Below are positions 27,630 through 35,657 of a stretch of DNA of 45,765 nucleotides, piece by piece. This DNA is from Lysinibacillus composti. Its GTDB lineage: Bacteria > Bacillota > Bacilli > Bacillales_A > Planococcaceae. The stretch lies in the NCBI RefSeq assembly GCF_016908465.1, contig NZ_JAFBDY010000026.1, forward strand, positions 1-45,765, in the 5' to 3' direction. Under the pieces are notes generated by a model, which saw nothing but the letters and a program-made list of their open reading frames with translations, ran no database searches and was not told the origin of the DNA. A program made the position numbers and the translations under genes. Every line of letters starts with the position of its first letter. Position 1 is the first letter of the stretch.

Positions 27630-28871
27630 CTATACATATGTTGGAAAATTCAATTCATATACTGCTCTTGGCCGACCTTGCTGATACGTCATTTCTTCTC
27701 CCACAATTTTGGCAAATCCTGTATCTACTAGCTTTTTCAAAATTCGCTCCGTTGTTCTTCTACTTACTTGTAAAAATACTTCTAAATCGTGAGCTGTAAA
27801 CTCAGTTGAATTATGTGTACGACTAAATTGAATAACCCTAGACACGTTTGCAGGACTTAAAGTCGTTTGTTTTGCAATTTCTGCTAGTTTTGGTTCACTT
27901 GCTTGTAATTGTACCTGACGCACAGAATGAGGATATGGCCCAAGTAATTTCTTTTCATCCGTGATGATATAAGCTGTGTTTACTTTTGCAAATTGAAGAG
28001 CATCTTTCGCATTATGCGTTGCATCTTGAATATCTATACCAAATCCAAAAGCGACTTTGAATGGTTTTGAAGATATGTTTATCCATTCTTTTTCGGTTAA
28101 ATAATCAAAGATATTTAATACATCACCTTGTGTAGAGTAAATCATATACAAATGAGGAGCTATTTCAATCAGTTCCGATTTAAAGAAATTTGCAAAGTTC
28201 AATAAATCACTTTCTGTTGGAAGATTATTTGCTCTAAATTGAATATACCCTACAGCAATTTTTGCAAGTTGACTTTTAGCAAACTCCGCTTTATTTTTCG
28301 TTTCGAGGATTCCCTTAATAATGGAACTACGCGGATCAATCATTCGAATAACAGGAATATTTAGTTGCTGCAACTTTTCAAATACTAATTGCATACTCGT
28401 TACAGCTAGTGAAGTTTGATTACTTTCGTAAAGATTATGGTGGAAATTAATAATAGCCTTTACATCGGAAGTTTCATCAATTTGATAGATCTTCGGTAAA
28501 AATATGAAACCTATATCTCCGAGTACACTATTAATAATTTGAGGCTCAATTAAATCAATTGAAATCTTTTGAATGGGAATCTCATGTTTCTTCGTAATGG
28601 ATAATAATGTCGTTGCAATGGATGTTTCATCTTGTTGTAAGTAGTGTGATGGGATTGGTAAACACTCTACTTCTTTTTTAGCAAATAAATATGATAAAGA
28701 ACCTGAGAAAAATACAGCGTCGCATGGTTTTATGGTTCTAATTATTTCTGCTGAATCTTGGGGAATCCTATATAAGTAATAATCAAGTCTGATAGAAGGT
28801 AACTCTTTTTCGATTTGTTTTAATCGATCTGCAAAGTCCGATGAGCAAATCACTGCAATATGAATAGACAT
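27630..28871 (-). CDS. transcriptional regulator with GGDEF-like and winged-helix domains
   Basis: The 413-aa protein is predicted to be a cytosolic regulator in three parts. The N-terminal half (1-190) has Rossmann-like strands (IHIAVICSSDFADRL, DAVFFSG) and may sense a ligand. A middle part (about 200-315) resembles a degenerate GGDEF or GGDEF-like domain, including FGFGIDIQDATHNAKDALQFAK, but lacks a GGDEF motif, so it should not make c-di-GMP. A C-terminal region (about 330-410) has two helix-turn-helix-like segments: TLSPANVSRVIQF, then FTAHDLEVFLQVSRRTTERILKKLVDTGFAKIVG, a winged-helix pattern. AGAGGTGAAC precedes the ATG. Its target is not clear; the same-strand CoA-transferase/racemase gene downstream is a candidate. 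Confidence 0.7.
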   Translation of the reverse strand: MSIHIAVICSSDFADRLKQIEKELPSIRLDYYLYRIPQDSAEIIRTIKPCDAVFFSGSLSYLFAKKEVECLPIPSHYLQQDETSIATTLLSITKKHEIPIQKISIDLIEPQIINSVLGDIGFIFLPKIYQIDETSDVKAIINFHHNLYESNQTSLAVTSMQLVFEKLQQLNIPVIRMIDPRSSIIKGILETKNKAEFAKSQLAKIAVGYIQFRANNLPTESDLLNFANFFKSELIEIAPHLYMIYSTQGDVLNIFDYLTEKEWINISSKPFKVAFGFGIDIQDATHNAKDALQFAKVNTAYIITDEKKLLGPYPHSVRQVQLQASEPKLAEIAKQTTLSPANVSRVIQFSRTHNSTEFTAHDLEVFLQVSRRTTERILKKLVDTGFAKIVGEEMTYQQGRPRAVYELNFPTYV

Positions 28872-29026
28872 TTCTGTTCACCTCTTTAAAAACGCCAATA
28901 ACGTCAAGCATACCTCTATTCATAGGAATCGTAAAGTACAATTGAAGGAAAATTAATAAGGAACATAGTAAATTTACAAAAAACTAGTTATAAATTTCCG
29001 AACTTAGGTAAATAGTCTAGAAATAA

Positions 29027-29059
29027 AAAGTAGCACTATATATGAGCAAAGTGCTACTT
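29027..29059 (-). terminator. terminator of the DUF6509 gene
   Basis: Minus strand: AAGTAGCAC/GTGCTACTT stem (29051-29059 with 29028-29036) and then T residues. Confidence 0.8.
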
Positions 29060-29074
29060 GATTGTAAACCTATA

Positions 29075-29377
29075 TTATAGTTCTTCAAATTCCTCTTTGG
29101 TTAATTGTTCTCGACAAAATGTTAAAATCATTTCTTCTTCATCGTCTTCTAAAGCAAAATCTAAATATTTATTTTCTGTTTTATCTGTGATGAAATAGTT
29201 TAGAATACTAAAATCATTTCCATTTTGTCCGATTAATACTCGTATTTCGATCCCGGCTTCTGAAAATAGTTCATCTTCTTCATCCACTTCAACATCTAAT
29301 AAAAACTCAAAACGTTTTCCTTCTATGATGTTCGTTGGGTCTTTAATTTCTTCTAGTGAGTATTGTGTTATTTCCAT
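29075..29377 (-). CDS. DUF6509 family protein
   Basis: A strongly acidic 100-aa protein. The start MEITQYSLEEIKDPTNIIEGKRFEFLLDVEVDEEDELFSE resembles a small conserved Bacillales family that I recall as DUF6509. Its function is unknown. The pattern is of beta strands (FEFLLDVEV, IEIRVLIGQ, ILNYFITD) with an acidic C-terminal helix (LDFALEDDEEEMILTFC). AGAGGAG lies about 8 nt before the ATG. It is monocistronic between its own terminator and the divergent alaX gene. Confidence 0.75.
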   Translation of the reverse strand: MEITQYSLEEIKDPTNIIEGKRFEFLLDVEVDEEDELFSEAGIEIRVLIGQNGNDFSILNYFITDKTENKYLDFALEDDEEEMILTFCREQLTKEEFEEL

Positions 29378-29663
29378 TTTTTAACTCCTCTAATCCTGTA
29401 GATTAAAACCATTCATTCAAATTAAATTAATAATTTTTTACCAAAAGCGTATTGTCCCGTACATTAAATTGAGACAGCAAAAAATACGTTAAACCATTTG
29501 ATTAACTATTTATTATATTAATCGAAAAAAATACTTGGTCAATTAAAAAGGTCTTATCTTTAGGTAAATGGGACGTTTCAGTTTAACTAGTATGATTCGT
29601 GACACCTTTTATTAAATATGACAAAATAAATATAATTCATACATAAAGGGGTCGTTAATTGTT

Positions 29664-30848
29664 ATGAGAGAATTATTTTATTACCAAGATTCAATGATTA
29701 AAGATTTTACTGCTAAAGTTGTTCGAACAGGTGTGGAATTAGATGGACGTCCCTATGTGGTACTTTCAAACACAGCTTTTTATCCGACAGGTGGTGGACA
29801 GCCACACGATACAGGCTATATCAATGAGTTGAAAGTTATTGATGTAGAAAAGGTAGATGAGGAAATTCGGCACTATATTGAAGGTGAACTGTCTTCGCTT
29901 ACTGAGGAAGTACGTGGTGTATTGGACTGGGCACGCCGTTTTGACCATATGCAACAACATACAGGCCAGCATATATTAACAGCTGCCTTTGTAGAACTGT
30001 TTGATTTTGCTACAGTCAGTTTCCATTTGGGAAGTGATTTAGTAACGATTGATTTAAATACAGAACATGTAACGGACGAGCAACTTACACTTGCTGAAAA
30101 TCGCGCGAATGAAATTATTTTAGAAAACCTGCCTATTGAAACAAAGTGGGTAACGAAAGAAGAACTCTCTCATTATCACCTTCGAAAAGATGTTGCAGTA
30201 GATGAGGATATTCGCCTAGTGATTATTCCTGAATTTGATTACAATGGATGTGGTGGTACACACCCATATTCAACTGGTCTAGTAAGTAGCATAAAAATTA
30301 TGGGAACAGAAAAAATGAAAAAGAATATTCGAGTTTCCTTTGTATGCGGCAAACGTGTTCTTAATCAATTAGCCATGCGAAAAAGAGTTCTTTCAGACGT
30401 TGCTCGCCAGTTAAGTGTGCCTGAAGAAAGCGCACATGAAGCATTAACGAAAGTTTTACACTCAGCAAAAGCCAATGAAAAGGCACTTAGCGAAGCGCAT
30501 GATGCATTACTAGAATATGAGGCAAAGGAGTTACTTAATAATAACCAACATCCACATGTCGCTATTACGTTCCAAAATCGCACGGTGCAAACCTTACAAA
30601 AGCTTGCTCGCTTCATTGTTTCCCAAAACAACGAGGCTATGGCATTACTTGTTTCAGAAAATGAAGACAAACTACAATTCGTTGCGGCCCGCGGATCAAA
30701 TGTAGCTCGAAGTATGAAGGATGTTTCAGGAGCGATCCTCCCACTTATTAACGGTAAGGGGGGTGGGAATGATTCCTTTGTACAAGGGGGCGGAGAGAAA
30801 TCTTTGCCTGCAATTGAAGTGCTTCAACTTATGAAAAACACCATATAA
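29664..30848 (+). CDS. alaX: alanyl-tRNA editing protein AlaX (long form)
   Basis: Free-standing editing enzyme that hydrolyses Ser-tRNA(Ala) or Gly-tRNA(Ala), backing up AlaRS proofreading. The 394-aa product has the N-terminal beta-barrel (VLSNTAFYPTGGGQPHDTG), the tRNA-SAD zinc site with HTGQH (His99 and His103) and CGGTH (Cys196 and His200), and a C-terminal DHHA1-like domain ending GKGGGNDSFVQGGG. This order defines the AlaX-L type. AAAGGGG is about 12 nt before the ATG, which is long; no better start is seen. It is monocistronic and convergent with the metallophosphoesterase gene. Confidence 0.93.
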   Translation: MRELFYYQDSMIKDFTAKVVRTGVELDGRPYVVLSNTAFYPTGGGQPHDTGYINELKVIDVEKVDEEIRHYIEGELSSLTEEVRGVLDWARRFDHMQQHTGQHILTAAFVELFDFATVSFHLGSDLVTIDLNTEHVTDEQLTLAENRANEIILENLPIETKWVTKEELSHYHLRKDVAVDEDIRLVIIPEFDYNGCGGTHPYSTGLVSSIKIMGTEKMKKNIRVSFVCGKRVLNQLAMRKRVLSDVARQLSVPEESAHEALTKVLHSAKANEKALSEAHDALLEYEAKELLNNNQHPHVAITFQNRTVQTLQKLARFIVSQNNEAMALLVSENEDKLQFVAARGSNVARSMKDVSGAILPLINGKGGGNDSFVQGGGEKSLPAIEVLQLMKNTI

Positions 30849-30879
30849 AAAATAGCGAGCTTGCTAGTCACAAGCTCGC
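30846..30879. terminator. bidirectional terminator, alaX / metallophosphoesterase
   Basis: Stem GCGAGCTTG/CAAGCTCGC (30855-30863 with 30871-30879). On the minus strand TATTTTTTA follows; on the plus strand ATTTATTTT follows. Confidence 0.85.
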
Positions 30880-30881
30880 AT

Positions 30882-31697
30882 TTATTTTGCCTGAAGTTCT
30901 ACGACAACTAATTCTGGTAAATTGAATAGTCGGAATGGTACCGTACTATTTCCTAGACCCCGACTAACATTCATTGTTGTGTGCTCATTTTCATAGAGTC
31001 CTGCAGTATACTTCGGGAAAAAACCCTGACCTGGTGCCACTAATCCACCTAATCCAGGAATACGAAATTGCCCACCATGTGCATGCCCTGAAAAAACAAA
31101 ATCAATCCCATACATAACATAGGAATCGAATTGTTCTGGTCGATGCGCTAATAACAGGATCAATGAATCTTTCGGTATATCTTCCATTGATGTATCTAAC
31201 ATATCTTGAGTTTCAAGTCCGTTTAAAGGATCTTCAATACCTACTATATAGAGCCTCTCCCCATTACGTTCAATATGTGTCGCATGGTTTGGCAATATAT
31301 GTACACCTATTTCTGTCATTGCTTCGTATATTTTTTCCACTTCATTTGTTGCCACTTCATGGTTACCAATTACATAATAAACATCAGCTATTTCAACAAA
31401 TTGGCGAACCGCTGTTAAGCTTTGATTCAAATCATATCTGTTACTATCAATTACATCTCCAGTAATAAAAATTACATCAGGATTTGTAGAACGAATCTTT
31501 CCCACTAATTTTTGCTGGTCCTCACCAAACATCGCATCGTGTAAGTCGGATACTTGCGTGATTCGAAAACCATCAAATTCGTCTGGAATCTCTTCTGATT
31601 TATAAGTTTGATTGGTTGTAACAATCCAATAATTATTTATATATAGAAACAAACAAATTCCTATAATAAAAACACAAAATTTTAAAAGCTTTTTCAA
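30882..31697 (-). CDS. membrane-anchored metallophosphoesterase (YkuE/YaeI type)
   Basis: Calcineurin-like phosphoesterase of 271 aa. A single N-terminal hydrophobic segment (about 5-23) anchors it, with the catalytic domain probably outside the membrane. The five metal-site motifs occur in order: QVSDLHD, TGDVID, IGNHE, LLAHRPE and FSGHAHGGQ. The GHAHGGQ ending is typical of the YkuE/YaeI (LpxH-like) group; B. subtilis YkuE is a cell-wall metallophosphoesterase. The ATG at 31697 is used; I see no strong Shine-Dalgarno in front of it. It is monocistronic. Confidence 0.88.
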   Translation of the reverse strand: MKKLLKFCVFIIGICLFLYINNYWIVTTNQTYKSEEIPDEFDGFRITQVSDLHDAMFGEDQQKLVGKIRSTNPDVIFITGDVIDSNRYDLNQSLTAVRQFVEIADVYYVIGNHEVATNEVEKIYEAMTEIGVHILPNHATHIERNGERLYIVGIEDPLNGLETQDMLDTSMEDIPKDSLILLLAHRPEQFDSYVMYGIDFVFSGHAHGGQFRIPGLGGLVAPGQGFFPKYTAGLYENEHTTMNVSRGLGNSTVPFRLFNLPELVVVELQAK

Positions 31698-31912
31698 AAC
31701 TACTCGCTCAATTCTTTAATGTATTAATGGAAAATTATTAATCGAAATTAATAATTTGTACGTTTATCTTCCACCTAAAGAAGTTGGTCCTTCTTCCGAA
31801 TAAAGATAAAACTTCCCCCATCAATCATATTCATATGCTTCCCTACATTCAAGTATAAGAAGTACTAATGTTGTAATTTTATTGCTTGTTTGAATGAGGT
31901 TATTATAAAAAA

Positions 31913-32102
31913 TTATCCACAGCTCTTCATTGTTATCCCGATTTTTTCACTTTCTCCACAGCTTTATCCTCAGTCAGTCTATTTGTCCACATAACGAAAA
32001 TAAAAAAACCTAAGAATATCATTAATAATAAAAAATGTTATCCACAAAACATAAAAACACCCACTTTTGCGGAAAAAGTGAGTGCTTTGAAATTGTGGAT
32101 AA
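31913..32102. promoter_or_regulatory. DnaA-box cluster
   Basis: There are three perfect TTATCCACA boxes: 31913-31921 (+), 32038-32046 (+) and 32094-32102 (-). Two have one mismatch: TTATCCTCA at 31964-31972 and TTGTCCACA at 31983-31991. All fall within 190 bp of otherwise gene-free, AT-rich DNA. No dnaA or dnaN gene is beside it, so this is not the normal oriC layout. It resembles the oriC-external DnaA-box clusters of B. subtilis that titrate DnaA. The rest of 31698-32126 shows no gene. Confidence 0.65.
32052..32084 (-). terminator. terminator of the mrp operon
   Basis: Minus strand: CACTCACTTTTT/AAAAGTGGGTG stem (32073-32084 with 32058-32068, one G-T type mismatch) followed by TTTTTAT. It lies between two of the DnaA boxes. 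Confidence 0.75.
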
Positions 32103-32126
32103 TTGTTTAAGCTATGTCCTTTAAAA

Positions 32127-32672
32127 CTATTTTCCATTCTCATCTGCGTTTAAACGATCGGATGATTTTCTATCAACCTTATCTACTGGGACATCAACTT
32201 GTAGCTCTTCTCCATCCATTCGTTCGTCTTCTGTTAAAATTGAAGTATGAACGTCTTTGTCAACGAGGGGCTGCATTTCTACTTTGCCCCCAGCAAACGC
32301 AAGGTGGTCTATTTGGTTACTTTCTCCAAACAAAACAGGCTTTAATTCATCCTCCCCAGAGCCTTCCGCTAAGGGTACTCTTGAACGATATGCCGCGCGA
32401 GTAACTAAATGTCCGGAAACCGGTGCGGTAATAAAGACAAAGATAATCCCTAAAATTATTCTGATACTAATATAACCATCATGGAACCAAAAATAAACGA
32501 ATGCTCCTAGTAAGCAAACTAGTACCGACAATGTTGCACTTTTTGTGGCAGCATGGGATCTTGTATAAACATCAGGCAAGCGAATCATGCCAAATGCACT
32601 AATAACACTAATTACTGAACCGAATAGTATTAATATAACGGCAATCCATTCAACGATTTCCTTTACGTTCAA
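32127..32672 (-). CDS. mrpG: Na+/H+ antiporter subunit MrpG, with long C-terminal tail
   Basis: Last subunit of the Mrp complex. The first 100 residues carry three membrane helices (EWIAVILILFGSVISVISAFGMIRLPD; SATLSVLVCLLGAFVYFWF; IILGIIFVFITAPVSGHLVTRAAY), which match MrpG/MnhG. Known MrpG proteins are about 118-125 aa; this one is about 181 aa because of a hydrophilic, acidic tail (HLAFAGGKVEMQP... to DENGK) of roughly 70 residues. The likely start is TTG at 32672 (or 32675), 8 nt after AGGGG; it overlaps the end of mrpF, which implies translational coupling. An ATG at 32708 lies in mrpF without a ribosome site. Confidence 0.93.
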   Translation of the reverse strand: MNVKEIVEWIAVILILFGSVISVISAFGMIRLPDVYTRSHAATKSATLSVLVCLLGAFVYFWFHDGYISIRIILGIIFVFITAPVSGHLVTRAAYRSRVPLAEGSGEDELKPVLFGESNQIDHLAFAGGKVEMQPLVDKDVHTSILTEDERMDGEELQVDVPVDKVDRKSSDRLNADENGK

Positions 32673-32934
32673 CAATGACACCCCTCTCGATATATTTCGA
32701 GATAGCAATTGTACTGATAAACGCTAATATCCCCAAAATTAATATTGCCTCTAAAAATGCCTTAGTTTTCAGCACAATAGACACAATCGCAATGGCAGAA
32801 ATTAAGTTTACTCCGATTGTATCCAGTGCAATTGCACGATCTGGCATCGAAGGACCTATAATTACACGATATAACTGTAGTCCAATGGCAACCATAAAAA
32901 GAGTAAGGGCTATAAGTAATACAGCTTCTTTCAT
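32650..32934 (-). CDS. mrpF: Na+/H+ antiporter subunit MrpF
   Basis: Small membrane subunit of 94 aa with three helices. The MrpF signature GPSMPDRAIALDTIGVNLIS is in the loop after helix 1. It begins immediately after the mrpE stop (no spacer) and overlaps mrpG by about 23 nt, so its translation is coupled on both sides. MrpF is needed for assembly of the complete antiporter. No signs of damage. Confidence 0.95.
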   Translation of the reverse strand: MKEAVLLIALTLFMVAIGLQLYRVIIGPSMPDRAIALDTIGVNLISAIAIVSIVLKTKAFLEAILILGILAFISTIAISKYIERGVIVERKGNR

Positions 32935-33417
32935 TTATCGTGTCACCTCCAGAATCGCCTTTTCAAATTTCCCAATCGACTGAATAACTGCCTCTTTTGA
33001 CTCTTCAATATCCATTGCATGAATATAAAATACATCGCCTTCCTCTGAAACTTCCATTACAACTGATCCAGGGGTAAGCGTTAAAAGTAAAGCTAGTGCG
33101 GTTACTTCCCACTCCCCAGTTAAATTCGTGCGATACGTAAAAATTCCAGGCGTAATTTTTAAATTAGGTGTTAAAATTTGCTTCATTACAGAAAAACTAG
33201 ACGTAACTAGCTCTTTTATAAACAATTGAATAAGGTAAATGATTTTCATTACCCTTCGCAGATAAAACTGCGTTCCAAAAAACCTATACATCACATATAG
33301 AATTCCAATCCCAACAAAGAATCCTGTTAAAAACGTTGTAAATTGTGGTATTGGTTCATCCACTAATAAAAGCCATAATAGGGCAATAAATAAATTAAGT
33401 AAAAACTGGCCAAACAT
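32935..33417 (-). CDS. mrpE: Na+/H+ antiporter subunit MrpE
   Basis: 160-aa membrane subunit. N-terminal helices (FLLNLFIALLWLLLVDEP; FLTGFFVGIGILYVMYRFFG) are followed by a cytosolic domain with LTLTPGSVVMEVSEEGDVFYIHAMD, a conserved MrpE/MnhE block. The ATG overlaps the mrpD stop by one base (TAATG), a tight coupling. MrpE is structural rather than proton-pumping. Confidence 0.95.
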   Translation of the reverse strand: MFGQFLLNLFIALLWLLLVDEPIPQFTTFLTGFFVGIGILYVMYRFFGTQFYLRRVMKIIYLIQLFIKELVTSSFSVMKQILTPNLKITPGIFTYRTNLTGEWEVTALALLLTLTPGSVVMEVSEEGDVFYIHAMDIEESKEAVIQSIGKFEKAILEVTR

Positions 33418-34901
33418 TATTGTCCCCCCTTTAATATCGCTTCTATATAAATAGAGGGATTCATTAAGGTACGAGTCGCATTGTCAATATAACCCGACAT
33501 GGATTCTGCTCCAACCCCAATAAATACTATAATAATGGCAAGTAAGACAAACGAAGAAAGAGCGCCTTTAGGAATTTTTTTCTCATCTTCTAAACTAATA
33601 ATGGTTTCCCCGAAGAACGAAGCTAGGAAAATTCGAAGCAATGAATAGAGTACGATTATACTTGATGCAAAACCAATTCCTAACAAGATAAAGTTTTCAC
33701 CTTCAATAGCTCCAATACCAATCAGTACTTTTCCGACAAACCCACTAAATGGGGGAATTCCAGTAAGTGCTAACATAACAAGAAAGTAAATCCATCCAAA
33801 AAGTGGATAATTTCTAATTAACCCACTCATTTTCTTAACAACTGTTTCTCCGGTTAAATAGACCATCATTCCAACAATTAAAAATAATAATGCCTTAGCA
33901 ATGATGTCATGTATTAAATAATAAATAGCACCTGAAATTGCCTCCTCTGTCCCTACAGCTAAGCCAATTAAAATAAACCCGACTCCAATAATGACGTTAT
34001 AAGTAGCAATTGTATAAATATCTCGTCCAGATAACGCCCCCATACAGCCTGCAATCAGTGTAACGCCTGCCATAATTCCTATTAGAGTATGCGTCACCTC
34101 TGGATTTAAGGGAAACATTAGTGTAAACGTTCGAAACAGTGCATAGATTCCTACCTTTGTTAGTAATGCAGCGAATAATGCTTGTACTGCTGTTGGTGGT
34201 ACACTATATGAACCTGGCAACCAGAAGAATAAGAGTAATCCAGCTTTTAAGCTAAATACAACTAAAAATAAGATTGCCACCGTTGTAAGCATCGGATCTT
34301 GCCCTACCTCTGCAACTCGCTCCGCAATGTGAGCCATGTTAAGCGTCTTTACAGTACCGTAAAGATAGGCTAATGCGACAAGAAACATCCAAGAAGCCAC
34401 AACGTTTATAACGACATACTTTAAAGACTCTCTTAATTGCACCTTTTCTCCACCAAGTGCCACCAATACATAGGATGCTAGTAACATAACCTCAAAACAG
34501 ACAAACAGATTAAAGATATCTCCTGTTAAAAAAGAGCCATTTACCCCAGCAATCAAAAATAGAACAAACGGATAAAAAAACATCTTTTCATGGTGTTCTC
34601 CAATAGTAGAAAATGCATATAGCAAGCAAATTGCCGTAACTATACTCGCCGTTAATACGAGTAATAATGAAAAGGAATCGGCAACAAACAAAATTCCAAA
34701 TGGCGGTAACCATCCACTAAAGTCAATCTTTATAATCCCTTCAGTCTGTACGACCTCCAACAACACAAACGAAATAATGCTTATAAAAACCATCGTTAGA
34801 AAACTAATAACTCGCTGGAGCATAATATGTTCACGTAAAAATACAAGAATTACTGCCGTAATAATTGGGATAATTAACGGCAAAACGATAATATTACTCA
34901 T
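33417..34901 (-). CDS. mrpD: Na+/H+ antiporter subunit MrpD
   Basis: 494-aa homologue of the proton-pumping subunits of complex I (NuoN/M type), with about 14 helices. Conserved features are the FVCFEVMLLASYVLVALGG helix with membrane Glu, AGLLLFFWLPGSYSVPPTAVQALFAALLTKVGIY with a conserved Lys in the channel, and the YLIHDIIAKALLFL segment. It overlaps mrpC by 8 nt. In the Mrp complex MrpD together with MrpA forms the ion-translocating part. Confidence 0.96.
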   Translation of the reverse strand: MSNIIVLPLIIPIITAVILVFLREHIMLQRVISFLTMVFISIISFVLLEVVQTEGIIKIDFSGWLPPFGILFVADSFSLLLVLTASIVTAICLLYAFSTIGEHHEKMFFYPFVLFLIAGVNGSFLTGDIFNLFVCFEVMLLASYVLVALGGEKVQLRESLKYVVINVVASWMFLVALAYLYGTVKTLNMAHIAERVAEVGQDPMLTTVAILFLVVFSLKAGLLLFFWLPGSYSVPPTAVQALFAALLTKVGIYALFRTFTLMFPLNPEVTHTLIGIMAGVTLIAGCMGALSGRDIYTIATYNVIIGVGFILIGLAVGTEEAISGAIYYLIHDIIAKALLFLIVGMMVYLTGETVVKKMSGLIRNYPLFGWIYFLVMLALTGIPPFSGFVGKVLIGIGAIEGENFILLGIGFASSIIVLYSLLRIFLASFFGETIISLEDEKKIPKGALSSFVLLAIIIVFIGVGAESMSGYIDNATRTLMNPSIYIEAILKGGQ

Positions 34902-35232
34902 CTGACATTCCCCTCAATTCCTGAAAATCATCAGAACCATTTGTTACGTAAGTTCTGTATGCTAAAACAAGGAGAAATGCCGTAACCGCAAAACTAATAA
35001 CAATGGCAGTTAAAATGAGTGCCTGTGGAAGAGCATCCGTAAATGGCCCTCCCGAATGACTTAACAATGGGACATCTCCTTTTTTTAATCCCCCAACTGT
35101 CAAAATTAATAGGTGAACAGCGTGGGATAAAATAGCCGTACCAACAATGACACGGATGATATTTCGAGAAAGGACCAAATAAGTTCCAACTGAAACTAAA
35201 ATCCCGACTAACACAATCATCAATGATTCCAT
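34894..35232 (-). CDS. mrpC: Na+/H+ antiporter subunit MrpC
   Basis: 112-aa, three-helix subunit homologous to NuoK. It has the VIVGTAILSHAVHLLILTVGG helix and the DALPQALILTAIVISFAVTAFLLVLAYR block typical of MrpC/MnhC. Its start is 2 nt after the mrpB stop, and its end overlaps mrpD by 8 nt. Confidence 0.95.
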   Translation of the reverse strand: MESLMIVLVGILVSVGTYLVLSRNIIRVIVGTAILSHAVHLLILTVGGLKKGDVPLLSHSGGPFTDALPQALILTAIVISFAVTAFLLVLAYRTYVTNGSDDFQELRGMSDE

Positions 35233-35234
35233 CT

Positions 35235-35657
35235 CTACTCATCCTCACTTATGCTTAAAATAATCGTTACTAGGGTCCCCACAACTGTTAGAGCAACACC
35301 TGCTTCAAAGATTGTTACAGTTGACAGATGTTTTTCACCTAATATCGGCAATGTAAAGTAACCATCAGTTTGAGTTAAAAAAGGAGCTTCAAAATAAAGT
35401 GAGCCAATCGCTGTACCTGTTGCGAGAAGCACTCCGAATGCCGCAACCTTTTTAAAATCAAATGGCATTTTTCTGTGAATGGTTTCAATGTCGTACGTTA
35501 AGTAAAGAAGGACAATCCCAGAGCCAAGTACCAACCCACCTATAAAGCCTCCACCTGGTGCGTTATGTCCAGAAAAAAACAAGTACACACCAAGTGTTAA
35601 TATAATAAAGACAACCCCTTTAACTACAGTTTTAAGAATGACGTCATTTATTTTCAA
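35235..35657 (-). CDS. mrpB: Na+/H+ antiporter subunit MrpB
   Basis: 140-aa, four-helix MnhB-domain subunit. It has the GVYLFFSGHNAPGGGFIGGLVLGSG signature and a C-terminal FEAGVALTVVGTLVTIILSISED. It overlaps the end of mrpA by 14 nt. The C-terminal half of MrpA contains a related domain, as in all Mrp operons of this group. Confidence 0.95.
   Translation of the reverse strand: MKINDVILKTVVKGVVFIILTLGVYLFFSGHNAPGGGFIGGLVLGSGIVLLYLTYDIETIHRKMPFDFKKVAAFGVLLATGTAIGSLYFEAPFLTQTDGYFTLPILGEKHLSTVTIFEAGVALTVVGTLVTIILSISEDE

Noticed and set aside
31698..32126. Could this be oriC itself?
   Set aside because: DnaA boxes cluster here, but there is no dnaA, dnaN, rpmH or gyr gene in the window; more likely an oriC-external cluster.
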